A stretch of 6,067 nt of DNA from CAWKZT01 sp963854565 (lineage in GTDB: Bacteria; Actinomycetota; Acidimicrobiia; Acidimicrobiales; JAHEJN01): contig CAWKZT010000109.1 of assembly GCA_963854565.1 (NCBI GenBank), positions 1 through 6,067 of the forward strand, read 5' to 3'. Positions 1 to 5,690 of this stretch are shown piece after piece (within the stretch, counting starts at the first letter, position 1; every line of letters begins with the position of its first letter). The notes beneath the pieces were generated by a model. That model ran no database searches, was not told the origin of the DNA, and saw nothing but the letters and a program-made list of their open reading frames with translations. The translations under genes were made by a program, and so were the position numbers.

Positions 1-522
1 GATCGACTCATCAGGCCCAACAAACAGCGGTACCTGAACAACGAGACCGGTTTCGAGCGTGGCGGGCTTGGTTGCGCCTGACGCACGATCGCCCTTCTCG
101 CCTGGTTCCGTAGCGGCAATTGCCAGCACGACCGATGACGGAAGGTCGACCCCGACAATTTCGGTGCCGTACATGAGCAAGGTGGCGACGGAGTTTTCGA
201 TGATGTAGTTCGAGGCATCGCCAAGCTGTATGGGGTTGATCGACATCTGGTCGTAGGTTTCGGTATCCATGAAGATGTAGTCGGTGCCATCGTTGTAGAG
301 GTACTGCATGTCGCGCTTGTCGATATTGACACGTTCCATCTTTTCGCCTCCTCGGAACGTCTTGTCAACAACTGCTCCGGTGCGAACGTTCTTCAGGGTG
401 GTGCGAACGAACGCGGGACCCTTGCCGGGCTTCACGTGTTGAAAATCGACGACCGAAACGAGCAGATTTTCGAGTTCGAGCGTCATGCCGTTCTTGAGGT
501 CAGAGGTGGAAATGGTTGGCAT
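1..522 (-). CDS. efp: Elongation factor P, 3' end cut by window edge
   Basis: EF-P binds the ribosome between the P and E sites and rescues ribosomes stalled on polyproline. I translated this gene by hand: the frame is open from ATG at 522 to base 1, giving 174 codons with no stop. The family is usually about 185-190 residues, so only the last dozen or so are missing. It starts MPTISTSDLKNGM, the usual KOW-like domain I start, and runs through the OB domains with EKMERVNIDKRDMQYLYNDG (about 60-79) and SNYIIENSVATLLMYG. The tip loop is HVKPGKGPAFVR, with the functional lysine at position 34. The PGKGP form is known from actinobacterial EF-Ps that work with an unmodified lysine; that this one is unmodified is inference. 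AAGGA (529-533) precedes the ATG by 6 bases. It lies 72 bp downstream of aroB on the same strand, suggesting cotranscription. Confidence 0.96.
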   Translation of the reverse strand, partial: MPTISTSDLKNGMTLELENLLVSVVDFQHVKPGKGPAFVRTTLKNVRTGAVVDKTFRGGEKMERVNIDKRDMQYLYNDGTDYIFMDTETYDQMSINPIQLGDASNYIIENSVATLLMYGTEIVGVDLPSSVVLAIAATEPGEKGDRASGATKPATLETGLVVQVPLFVGPDESI

Positions 523-545
523 GGCAAGTCCTTGCAGGTAATTCT

Positions 546-568
546 TCGATCGCCGGTGCGGCAATCGA
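546..568 (-). promoter_or_regulatory. Strong hairpin in the aroB-efp intergenic region
   Basis: On the minus strand, arm UCGAUUGCCG (568-559) pairs with CGGCGAUCGA (555-546) around a CAC triloop. That is ten consecutive pairs including one G-U, ending 23 bases before the efp ATG. No U-run follows on the minus strand and no T-run on the plus strand, so it does not look like an intrinsic terminator. It could be an mRNA processing or stability element, a translational control structure for efp, or a DNA-level palindrome for a protein. The pairing is seen; the role is unknown. Confidence 0.5.
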
Positions 569-594
569 CCTAATAAAGCTAGTGGTTCGGAGAA

Positions 595-1617
595 CTATTG
601 AGTCGTTTCTCGGGTCGGCCGAACCGATTCAAGAGCCGCAATAAGCAGAGCCGGGTCAATCCCTGAAACTGGCTCCACGCCATCGGGACCATCAAGCACG
701 AATGTTACGCCGTCGATGGCCTTCTTGTCGCGGCTAAAGAGATCGACGATGACCTGTTCGTCTAGACCGCCTGGCATTGTGGCGACGAGATCGTTTTGGG
801 CCAGCAATTGGTGATGCTCGGCCACACGATCGGCGTTGATGCGCCCCAGTCGGAGCGCTAAGTCAGCGGCGTAGATAAGGCCGATAGCCACTGCTTCGCC
901 GTGCAGTAGCGCATGGTCGGTGGCATTTTCAAGGGCGTGAGCCAAGGTATGGCCGTAATTCAGGATGGCCCGGCGTCCGGATTCGCGTTCGTCGCCCGAC
1001 ACAACGTCGGCTTTGATGCGGACCGAAGCGGAGATTTGTTCGTCGAAGCTGAGTTCGGTGAAATCAACATCGGACAGAAAATGGTATTTGACCATTTCGC
1101 CGAGGCCACAACGCATTTGGCGAGGTGGCAATGTCGCCAATACATCCGGATCGCAGATCACGGCCTGAGGTTGCCAGAAGGCACCCACCAGATTCTTGCC
1201 TTCGGGTAGGTTCACCCCGCATTTCCCGCCAATGGCCGCATCGATTTGCCCCAGCAACGTGGTCGGTACATGCACCACAGCGGTGCCGCGGTGATAGGTC
1301 GCCGCGGCGAACCCTGCAACATCAGTGACGACGCCGCCGCCCACGCCTATTACGACGTCGTTGCGAGTGAGTCCCCATTGGGCGAACTGGCTGCAAAGGT
1401 CTTCGATGGTTGCTAATCGTTTGGCGTGTTCGCCGTCGCCAATGGTGAACACCTTGGTCTCGATACCGGGATCAACCGACACTGGAATGCCGGCCTGGGT
1501 GACGACGGCCGCCCGTTTGGCGCCGACCGGCATGTTGTTGACCAAAGCCTCAACAGCGCCGCGGCCGACCACCACGTCGTACCCGCGACTGCCAAGACCA
1601 ACGCTAATGGTTTCCAT
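595..1617 (-). CDS. aroB: 3-dehydroquinate synthase
   Basis: This cytoplasmic NAD+- and divalent-metal-dependent enzyme converts DAHP to 3-dehydroquinate, the second step of the shikimate pathway to aromatic amino acids. The 340 residues carry the family motifs in order: GDGEHAKR (60-67), GGGVVTDVAGFAAATYHRG (93-111), VPTTLLGQIDAAIGGKCGVN (117-136), GKNLVGAFWQP (140-150), GLGEMVKY (171-178), DERESGRRAILNYGHT (209-224), LLHGEAVAIG (237-246) and DKK (297-299). The expected metal ligands are E174, H223 and H239. It is about 20 residues shorter than the usual 355-365, mostly because the helical stretch between GLGEMVKY and VVSGDE is compact. GGKCGVN replaces the common GGKTGVN. The ATG at 1617 gives the expected METISVGL..YDVVVG start and no better start is seen upstream, but the nearest Shine-Dalgarno-like sequence (GGGGGAG) is 14 bases away. 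It ends 72 bp before efp and begins 92 bp after the dehydrogenase. Confidence 0.96.
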   Translation of the reverse strand: METISVGLGSRGYDVVVGRGAVEALVNNMPVGAKRAAVVTQAGIPVSVDPGIETKVFTIGDGEHAKRLATIEDLCSQFAQWGLTRNDVVIGVGGGVVTDVAGFAAATYHRGTAVVHVPTTLLGQIDAAIGGKCGVNLPEGKNLVGAFWQPQAVICDPDVLATLPPRQMRCGLGEMVKYHFLSDVDFTELSFDEQISASVRIKADVVSGDERESGRRAILNYGHTLAHALENATDHALLHGEAVAIGLIYAADLALRLGRINADRVAEHHQLLAQNDLVATMPGGLDEQVIVDLFSRDKKAIDGVTFVLDGPDGVEPVSGIDPALLIAALESVRPTRETTQ

Positions 1618-1633
1618 GTCGCTGGATCGTACT

Positions 1634-1647
1634 CCCCCACCACCCCC
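1634..1647 (-). promoter_or_regulatory. G-rich tract in the aroB leader (possible Shine-Dalgarno or G-quadruplex)
   Basis: On the minus strand the aroB leader holds GGGGGTGGTGGGGG followed by AG. It is the only purine-rich stretch before the aroB ATG, so it may act as the Shine-Dalgarno, though the 14-base spacing from GGAG to ATG is long. The same bases can be read as four GG runs (GG-G-GG-T-GG-T-GG), enough for a two-tier G-quadruplex. The sequence is plain; either function is inference. Confidence 0.3.
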
Positions 1648-1709
1648 GGCATTACCTAAATTCGGGCAATCGGTGTCGCGGCGTTGCAGGTGTGCCGGAA
1701 TCTGGTTAT

Positions 1710-3137
1710 TTACCAGGCCGTACTGATGTATTGGGTCTCACAGAACTCGAGAATGCCTTCGCTCGCTCCCTCACGCCCAAGCCCACTTTGTTTCATGCCG
1801 CCAAACGGGGCAGCTGGATCAGAAATTGATCCGCGATTGAGGCCAATCATTCCCGCCTCTATGCGCTCAGAAACCGCTAGCCCACGCGCGAGGTCAGCTG
1901 TGTAGACGTAGCCGGTAAGTCCCATTTCGGTGTTGTTTGCGGAAGTAATCATCTGATCAACGTCGGTGAAGGGAATCACGGGGGCAACCGGAGCAAAGAG
2001 TTCCGCCCTTGTGATGGGCGAGTCTGCGGCAACGTCGGCGAGGACGGTCGGCTCAAAGAAGAATCCCTTGCCTTGGAGGGCATTGCCGCCAAGCACCGTT
2101 TGCGCTCCGGCAGCGACTGCGCCGTCTACAAGTGCGCTCACGTCGGCCACCGCCTTGGCGTTAATGAGCGGCCCGCACCCGACCCCCACATCCATACCAT
2201 TTCCGAGTTTCACCTCGGCCATGGCTGCTGCCAAACGTTGCGTAAACTCGTCCGCTACCGGCCGCTCCACAAAGAACCGATTGGCGGCAGTGCATGTTTC
2301 GGCCGAGTGCCGCATTTTGGCCATCATCGCGCCATCGACCGCTGCGTCTATATCGGCATCTCCAAAGACAATAAAAGGAGCATTGCCCCCTAACTCCATT
2401 GCCACTTTTAACACCCGATCGGCGGTACGGCGCAACAACACCCGTCCGACCTCGGTTGAGCCGGTGAAAGAAACCATCCGTACGGATTGGTGATCTACAG
2501 CGGCATCAAACCAGCTTCCCGCGTTTGCGGTCGGAACGACGTTTACGACGCCCGGCGGAACACCAGCTTCCGTGAGCAACTCGGCTACACGCAATGCCGT
2601 TAGCGGTGTTTCTTTGGGCGGTTTGATAACTACAGCGTTGCCCGCACCTAGAGCTGGCGCTACTTTGCGCGTAATCATGGCTGCAGGGAAGTTCCAGGGC
2701 GTGACCATCACCACGACGCCCACCGGAGGATGATGCACAATAATCTTGTTGGCCCCAGACGGAGCCGTTCCAATGCTGCCCTTAATACGCACGGTCTCTT
2801 CGGCGTTCCATCGAAAGAACTCGGCGGCGTAGGCCACCTCGCCCTTGGCGTCGGCCAATGGCTTACCGTTCTCTCGCACAATTATCTCAGCCAACTCATC
2901 GGTGTGATCCAGAAGTACTGACCAGCAATTACGAAGGATCTCCGACCGGTCACGCGGTGCCACCTTGGCCCAGGTCTTCTGAGCCGCGGCCGCGACATCA
3001 CAAGCATTGTGGGCATCAGCGGGAGTGCCAGCTGCAACCGAAGCAAACTCTTCGCCGGTAGCGGGATCGAGCACACTGATTCGCTCGCCGTCTGCTCCAG
3101 CTTTCCACTCGGCACCAATGTATAGATCTGTTTTCAT
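1710..3137 (-). CDS. gabD: Succinate-semialdehyde dehydrogenase, GabD-like aldehyde dehydrogenase
   Basis: Oxidises succinate semialdehyde to succinate with NAD(P)+, feeding the TCA cycle. From ATG 3137 it has 475 residues, close to the usual 480. Aldehyde dehydrogenase motifs: TPWNFP with oxyanion Asn149, cofactor Lys172 in VIKPPKETP, FTGST (224-228), general base Glu248 in MELGGNAPFIVF, nucleophile Cys282 in ETCTAANRF, ELFAPV (379-384), and PFGGMKQSGLGREG near the C terminus. MELGGNAPFIVF and GGMKQSGLGREG point to the GabD group. Lys175 replaces the Glu of the common KPAE motif, which argues against strict NAD+ preference and may favour NADP+. GabD and human SSADH have a second Cys two residues after the nucleophile; here it is Ala284, so a redox disulfide there is impossible. 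A TTG at 3143 is in frame but directly abuts the GAGG, so the ATG is preferred. It lies 83 bp after hpaH. Glutarate semialdehyde or another short semialdehyde is a possible alternative substrate. Confidence 0.88.
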   Translation of the reverse strand: MKTDLYIGAEWKAGADGERISVLDPATGEEFASVAAGTPADAHNACDVAAAAQKTWAKVAPRDRSEILRNCWSVLLDHTDELAEIIVRENGKPLADAKGEVAYAAEFFRWNAEETVRIKGSIGTAPSGANKIIVHHPPVGVVVMVTPWNFPAAMITRKVAPALGAGNAVVIKPPKETPLTALRVAELLTEAGVPPGVVNVVPTANAGSWFDAAVDHQSVRMVSFTGSTEVGRVLLRRTADRVLKVAMELGGNAPFIVFGDADIDAAVDGAMMAKMRHSAETCTAANRFFVERPVADEFTQRLAAAMAEVKLGNGMDVGVGCGPLINAKAVADVSALVDGAVAAGAQTVLGGNALQGKGFFFEPTVLADVAADSPITRAELFAPVAPVIPFTDVDQMITSANNTEMGLTGYVYTADLARGLAVSERIEAGMIGLNRGSISDPAAPFGGMKQSGLGREGASEGILEFCETQYISTAW

Positions 3138-3143
3138 AAGCAA

Positions 3144-3149
3144 CCTCTT
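3144..3149 (-). promoter_or_regulatory. Ribosome binding site of the succinate-semialdehyde dehydrogenase gene
   Basis: On the minus strand AAGAGG (3149-3144) stands 6 bases before the ATG at 3137. It touches the alternative TTG at 3143 with no spacing, which decides the start in favour of the ATG. Confidence 0.7.
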
Positions 3150-3168
3150 CGTCTCTTCGTCTCTTCGT
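3145..3168. repeat. Three perfect tandem copies of an 8-mer at the dehydrogenase ribosome binding site
   Basis: On the plus strand CTCTTCGT occurs three times end to end (3145-3152, 3153-3160, 3161-3168). In the minus-strand mRNA this is ACGAAGAG repeated three times, each copy bearing a purine-rich GAAGAG; the last copy runs into the dehydrogenase Shine-Dalgarno. Such repeats can gain or lose units by slippage. A copy change would alter the leader, not the reading frame. Confidence 0.8.
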
Positions 3169-3220
3169 ACGCAACTTCGTCAATGTATTTTACAGGTACG
3201 GGCCGGATCAACACGACCAA

Positions 3221-4024
3221 CTATGTAAATGAACAGGTAATGATTCCGTGGGGACCAAAATCGATCTCGAAGTCGTCGCCGGGCCGACATATGACCGGCC
3301 GAGTGAACGAACCAGCCAGTATGGTCTGGCCCGCTTCGAGGCCTTGTCCAAACTGGGCGAAGCGCTGGGCGAGCCAGACAATCCCCATGACCGGGTCGTC
3401 GAGAACACCAGCGGCTACTCCTGTTTCTTCGACCACACCGTTGCGCTTGAGAATGGCACTCACCCACCGCAGGTCAGTAACCAAGGGGTTGATTGGATTT
3501 CCGCCGGTAATGATTCCTGCGTTGGCGGCGTTGTCAGAGATTGTGTCAAAGACCGTGCGGGAGACACCATCGTCGGGATCGACTCGGTGCGAACGCGCAT
3601 CGATGAGTTCGATAGATGGAATGACGCGCTCCGTGGCCGCCAGCACGTCTTCGCGGGTGACGTCAGCCCCAGATAACGGCGCCGAAAGCACAAAGGCCAA
3701 TTCGACTTCGAGGCGTATGTCGCAAAATTGCGATGCGTCAAGGACTGCACCATTGTCGAAGAACATGTAGTCCAACAGCGTGCCAAAGTCTGGTTCGTCA
3801 ATCTTCATCGCCGACTGCATGGCTCGCGACGTCAATCCAATCTTGTGACCGCCCACCGAAGCCCCATCGGCGATTTGTTGATCCACCCACGCTCGCTGAC
3901 AAGCGTAAGCATCGCCGATATCCATGTCCGGGTAGTCCAACGTGATGCGCCGGATTTGGCGGCCTTGTTGACGGGCACGCTCATGGCGGGCCGCTACTTC
4001 TGCAATTTGATCAGCTGTGAGCAT
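3221..4024 (-). CDS. hpaH: 2-oxo-hept-4-ene-1,7-dioate hydratase (HpaH/HpcG)
   Basis: Adds water to 2-oxo-hept-4-ene-1,7-dioate (reported by some as the 3-ene) to give 4-hydroxy-2-oxoheptanedioate, the aldolase substrate in homoprotocatechuate meta-cleavage; a cytoplasmic Mg2+ enzyme. At 267 residues it matches enterobacterial HpaH in length and aligns nearly throughout from memory: ITLDYPDMDIGDAYACQRAWV (27-47), GHKIGLTSRAMQ (59-70), EPDFGTLLDYMFF (77-89), LEVELAFVL (105-113), IPSIELIDARSH (135-146), VFDTISDNAANAGIITGG (158-175), EETGVAAGVL (199-208), LEAGQTILAGSFTRPV (229-244). Likely metal ligands are E106, E108 and E139. The related 2-keto-4-pentenoate hydratases (MhpD, DmpE) share the fold, but VFDTISDNAANAG and SLDYP/TLDYP-type starts are closer to HpaH. 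Its ATG overlaps the hpaE stop by one base (TGATG) and has only a weak upstream ribosome site, so translation is probably coupled to hpaE. Confidence 0.93.
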   Translation of the reverse strand: MLTADQIAEVAARHERARQQGRQIRRITLDYPDMDIGDAYACQRAWVDQQIADGASVGGHKIGLTSRAMQSAMKIDEPDFGTLLDYMFFDNGAVLDASQFCDIRLEVELAFVLSAPLSGADVTREDVLAATERVIPSIELIDARSHRVDPDDGVSRTVFDTISDNAANAGIITGGNPINPLVTDLRWVSAILKRNGVVEETGVAAGVLDDPVMGIVWLAQRFAQFGQGLEAGQTILAGSFTRPVICRPGDDFEIDFGPHGIITCSFT

Positions 4025-5553
4025 CAGTCGTGGTTACCAAGCTTGGGAATAATGTGGTCTCCGTAGGCGACGGCGATGTTCTTGGTCTCCATATAGAAAC
4101 CGAAGCTGTAGTCGCCACCATCGCGGCCGATACCGCTTCGTTTCACTCCACCGAACGGCGCCGGAAGGTGCCGCACGTTCTGCGAATTGACCCAAATCAT
4201 TCCTGCCTCTAGGTCGCGGGCGACGCGATGCGCCCGACCAGTGTCGCTCGTCCAGAGGTACCCGGCGAGGCCATATTCGATGTCGTTGGCCTTGGCCACC
4301 GCATCGGCTTCGTCGTCGAAGGGAATCACCGTGAGCACTGGACCAAAGATCTCCTCTTGGGCCACGCGCATATTGTTCTCGGCCTGAGCAAACATCATGG
4401 GGTTGACGTACTGCGAGTCAGGGTCCACATCGCCTCCCCCACCCACGACTACCTTGGCTCCGTCCTGCTTGGCAATGTCCACGTAGCTGCGCACCTTGGC
4501 GCATTGCCGTGGGTGGATAATCGGACCAATTTCGGTGGCTGGATCGAGTGGATCGCCCACGGTAATCGCAGCAATTCGTTGCTCAATCCTGGCCTCAAAA
4601 TCGTCCCGAATGGATCGTTGCACGAGCAATCGACTACTTGATGTACACCGTTCGCCATTGAGGCTGTAGATCATGAATATCACTGCATCGAGTGCCCGCT
4701 CTAGGTCGGCGTCGTCGAACACAATTACCGGGTTCTTGCCTCCTAGTTCGAAGTGCACTCGCTTGAGCGTCGGCGCTCCTTGAATTTGGATCGCCGTACC
4801 AGTACTGGACTCACCGACGAACGCTATAGCAGCGATGTCGGTGTGCTCGGTAAGCGTCTTGCCGGCGGTCTCGCCTAACCCGTGCACCACGTTAAGTACG
4901 CCCGGCGGTAAACCAGCTTCGAGCGCAATATCGGCCAGCAGCGCGGCGCTTAACGGACTCCACTCAGCTGGCTTCTGCACAACAGTGCAGCCTGAGGCCA
5001 GGGCTGGTGCAATCTTCCAGGTGGACAACATGAACGGTGTATTCCATGGCGTGATCACGCCGATGGGGCCAATGGGTTGGCGCATCGTGTAGTTGATGTG
5101 ATCCTCGGTGGGCAACGACACTCCGTCGTTGGCACTGGGAGCCAGGTCGGCAAAAAATCGGAAGTTCGCAGCGCCGCGAACCGCCGCCGCCGCCATGAAA
5201 CGAATCGGTTGACCGGTGTCGATGCTTTCGACGATGGCGATTTCGAGTGCTCGTTCCTCAATGAGGTCGGCCACGCGGTGCAAGATGCGCTTACGTTCGG
5301 CCCCCGGTGTAACACTCCACGTGGCGAATGCTTCCTTAGCCGCGGCAGCAGCCGCGTCGATGTCTTCGCTAGCACCCGAGGCAACTTCGCCAAGCACTCG
5401 TCCGTCGATGGGAGAGTTGTTGGTAAAGGTCGCCCCACTGGCGCTAGCCACTTTCTTCCCGCCGATGAGATGAAGCAGCGGGGCTGCCCCAAACTTTGGC
5501 ATCAACTCGGCGGCAGTCGCCAAGTTCTGTTCGTACGTTCCTGCTGCGGCCAT
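4024..5553 (-). CDS. hpaE: 5-carboxymethyl-2-hydroxymuconate-semialdehyde dehydrogenase
   Basis: Oxidises the ring-opened product of homoprotocatechuate 2,3-dioxygenase to 5-carboxymethyl-2-hydroxymuconate with NAD+. The 509 residues contain a full aldehyde dehydrogenase: TPWNTPF (oxyanion Asn171), QKPAEWSP (Lys194, Glu197), FVGESSTG (245-252), FELGGKNP (base Glu269), NGERCTSSSR (nucleophile Cys303), EEIFGPV (400-406), and a C-terminal stretch VNSQNVRHLPAPFGG then SGIGRDGG, YSFGFYMETKN (455-492). That C-terminal block is the HpaE hallmark; the 2-hydroxymuconate-semialdehyde enzymes (XylG/DmpC) differ there. Glu197 in KPAE fits NAD+. The family is usually about 490; the surplus is a roughly 25-residue N-terminal extension before HLIGGKKV. 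ATG 5553 is chosen over an in-frame TTG at 5613 because AAAAGGG stands 6 bases before it and the extra 20 residues look non-conserved. First gene of the minus-strand operon. Confidence 0.93.
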   Translation of the reverse strand: MAAAGTYEQNLATAAELMPKFGAAPLLHLIGGKKVASASGATFTNNSPIDGRVLGEVASGASEDIDAAAAAAKEAFATWSVTPGAERKRILHRVADLIEERALEIAIVESIDTGQPIRFMAAAAVRGAANFRFFADLAPSANDGVSLPTEDHINYTMRQPIGPIGVITPWNTPFMLSTWKIAPALASGCTVVQKPAEWSPLSAALLADIALEAGLPPGVLNVVHGLGETAGKTLTEHTDIAAIAFVGESSTGTAIQIQGAPTLKRVHFELGGKNPVIVFDDADLERALDAVIFMIYSLNGERCTSSSRLLVQRSIRDDFEARIEQRIAAITVGDPLDPATEIGPIIHPRQCAKVRSYVDIAKQDGAKVVVGGGGDVDPDSQYVNPMMFAQAENNMRVAQEEIFGPVLTVIPFDDEADAVAKANDIEYGLAGYLWTSDTGRAHRVARDLEAGMIWVNSQNVRHLPAPFGGVKRSGIGRDGGDYSFGFYMETKNIAVAYGDHIIPKLGNHD

Positions 5554-5559
5554 CGAGGA

Positions 5560-5566
5560 CCCTTTT
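5560..5566 (-). promoter_or_regulatory. Ribosome binding site of hpaE
   Basis: On the minus strand AAAAGGG (5566-5560) lies 6 bases before the ATG at 5553. It supports this start over the in-frame TTG at 5613, which would add 20 residues. Confidence 0.7.
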
Positions 5567-5601
5567 CGGTTTATGAGTTGACATTTGGTCCTGCGGCGCA
5601 C

Positions 5602-5631
5602 GGTTGTGATCAAATACTCTGGGTCACAACC
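5602..5631. promoter_or_regulatory. Perfect inverted repeat in the divergent promoter, candidate operator
   Basis: GGTTGTGA (5602-5609) and TCACAACC (5624-5631) are perfect reverse complements separated by 14 bases, so equivalent positions in the arms are 22 bp apart, about two helical turns. This suits a dimeric or tetrameric regulator binding one face of the DNA. It lies in the 137-bp gap between hpaE and the divergent FAH-family gene and could control both. The cores TGTGA/TCACA resemble CRP half-sites, but the spacing is far wider than the 6 bases CRP uses. Symmetry and place are seen; the regulator is unknown and not encoded in the window. Confidence 0.6.
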
Positions 5632-5651
5632 AATACGTCGCCCTCTACGTT
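5623..5651 (+). promoter_or_regulatory. Weak candidate promoter for the FAH-family gene
   Basis: GTCACA (5623-5628, four of six to TTGACA), a 17-base spacer and TACGTT (5646-5651, fits TANNNT) would start transcription about 30 bases before the ATG at 5691. The right arm of the inverted repeat covers the -35, which would suit repression. Matches are modest and could be chance. I found no comparable pair for hpaE on the minus strand. Confidence 0.22.
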
Positions 5652-5690
5652 AGACCGAAGCGACTTGGCAACCGAAAGCGAACTCCCAAA

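Noticed and set aside
524..535. GCAAG-GA-CTTGC palindrome containing the efp ribosome binding site
   Set aside because: The loop would be only two bases, so at most four pairs can form; too weak to claim as a translational switch.
1618..1709. Possible terminator between the dehydrogenase and aroB (CCGGCA ... TGCCGG)
   Set aside because: The arms are only 6 bp, about 40 bases apart, and no U-run follows on the minus strand.
3143..3143. TTG start for the dehydrogenase, two codons upstream of the ATG
   Set aside because: It directly adjoins the GAGG of the ribosome binding site, leaving no spacing; the ATG at 3137 has a normal 6-base spacing.
3183..3770. 195-codon plus-strand open frame opposite hpaH
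   Set aside because: hpaH matches its family over its full length on the other strand; this frame is rich in Ser, Thr and Arg and shows no domain.
5578..5583. Perfect TTGACA on the plus strand, possible -35 box for the FAH-family gene
   Set aside because: At 17 bases downstream the sequence is CGGTTG and no TANNNT hexamer lies at an acceptable distance, so no promoter can be built from it.
5602..5631. CRP/FNR-type site
   Set aside because: The half-sites TGTGA and TCACA match, but the gap between the cores is 14 bases instead of 6, so a standard CRP dimer would not fit.
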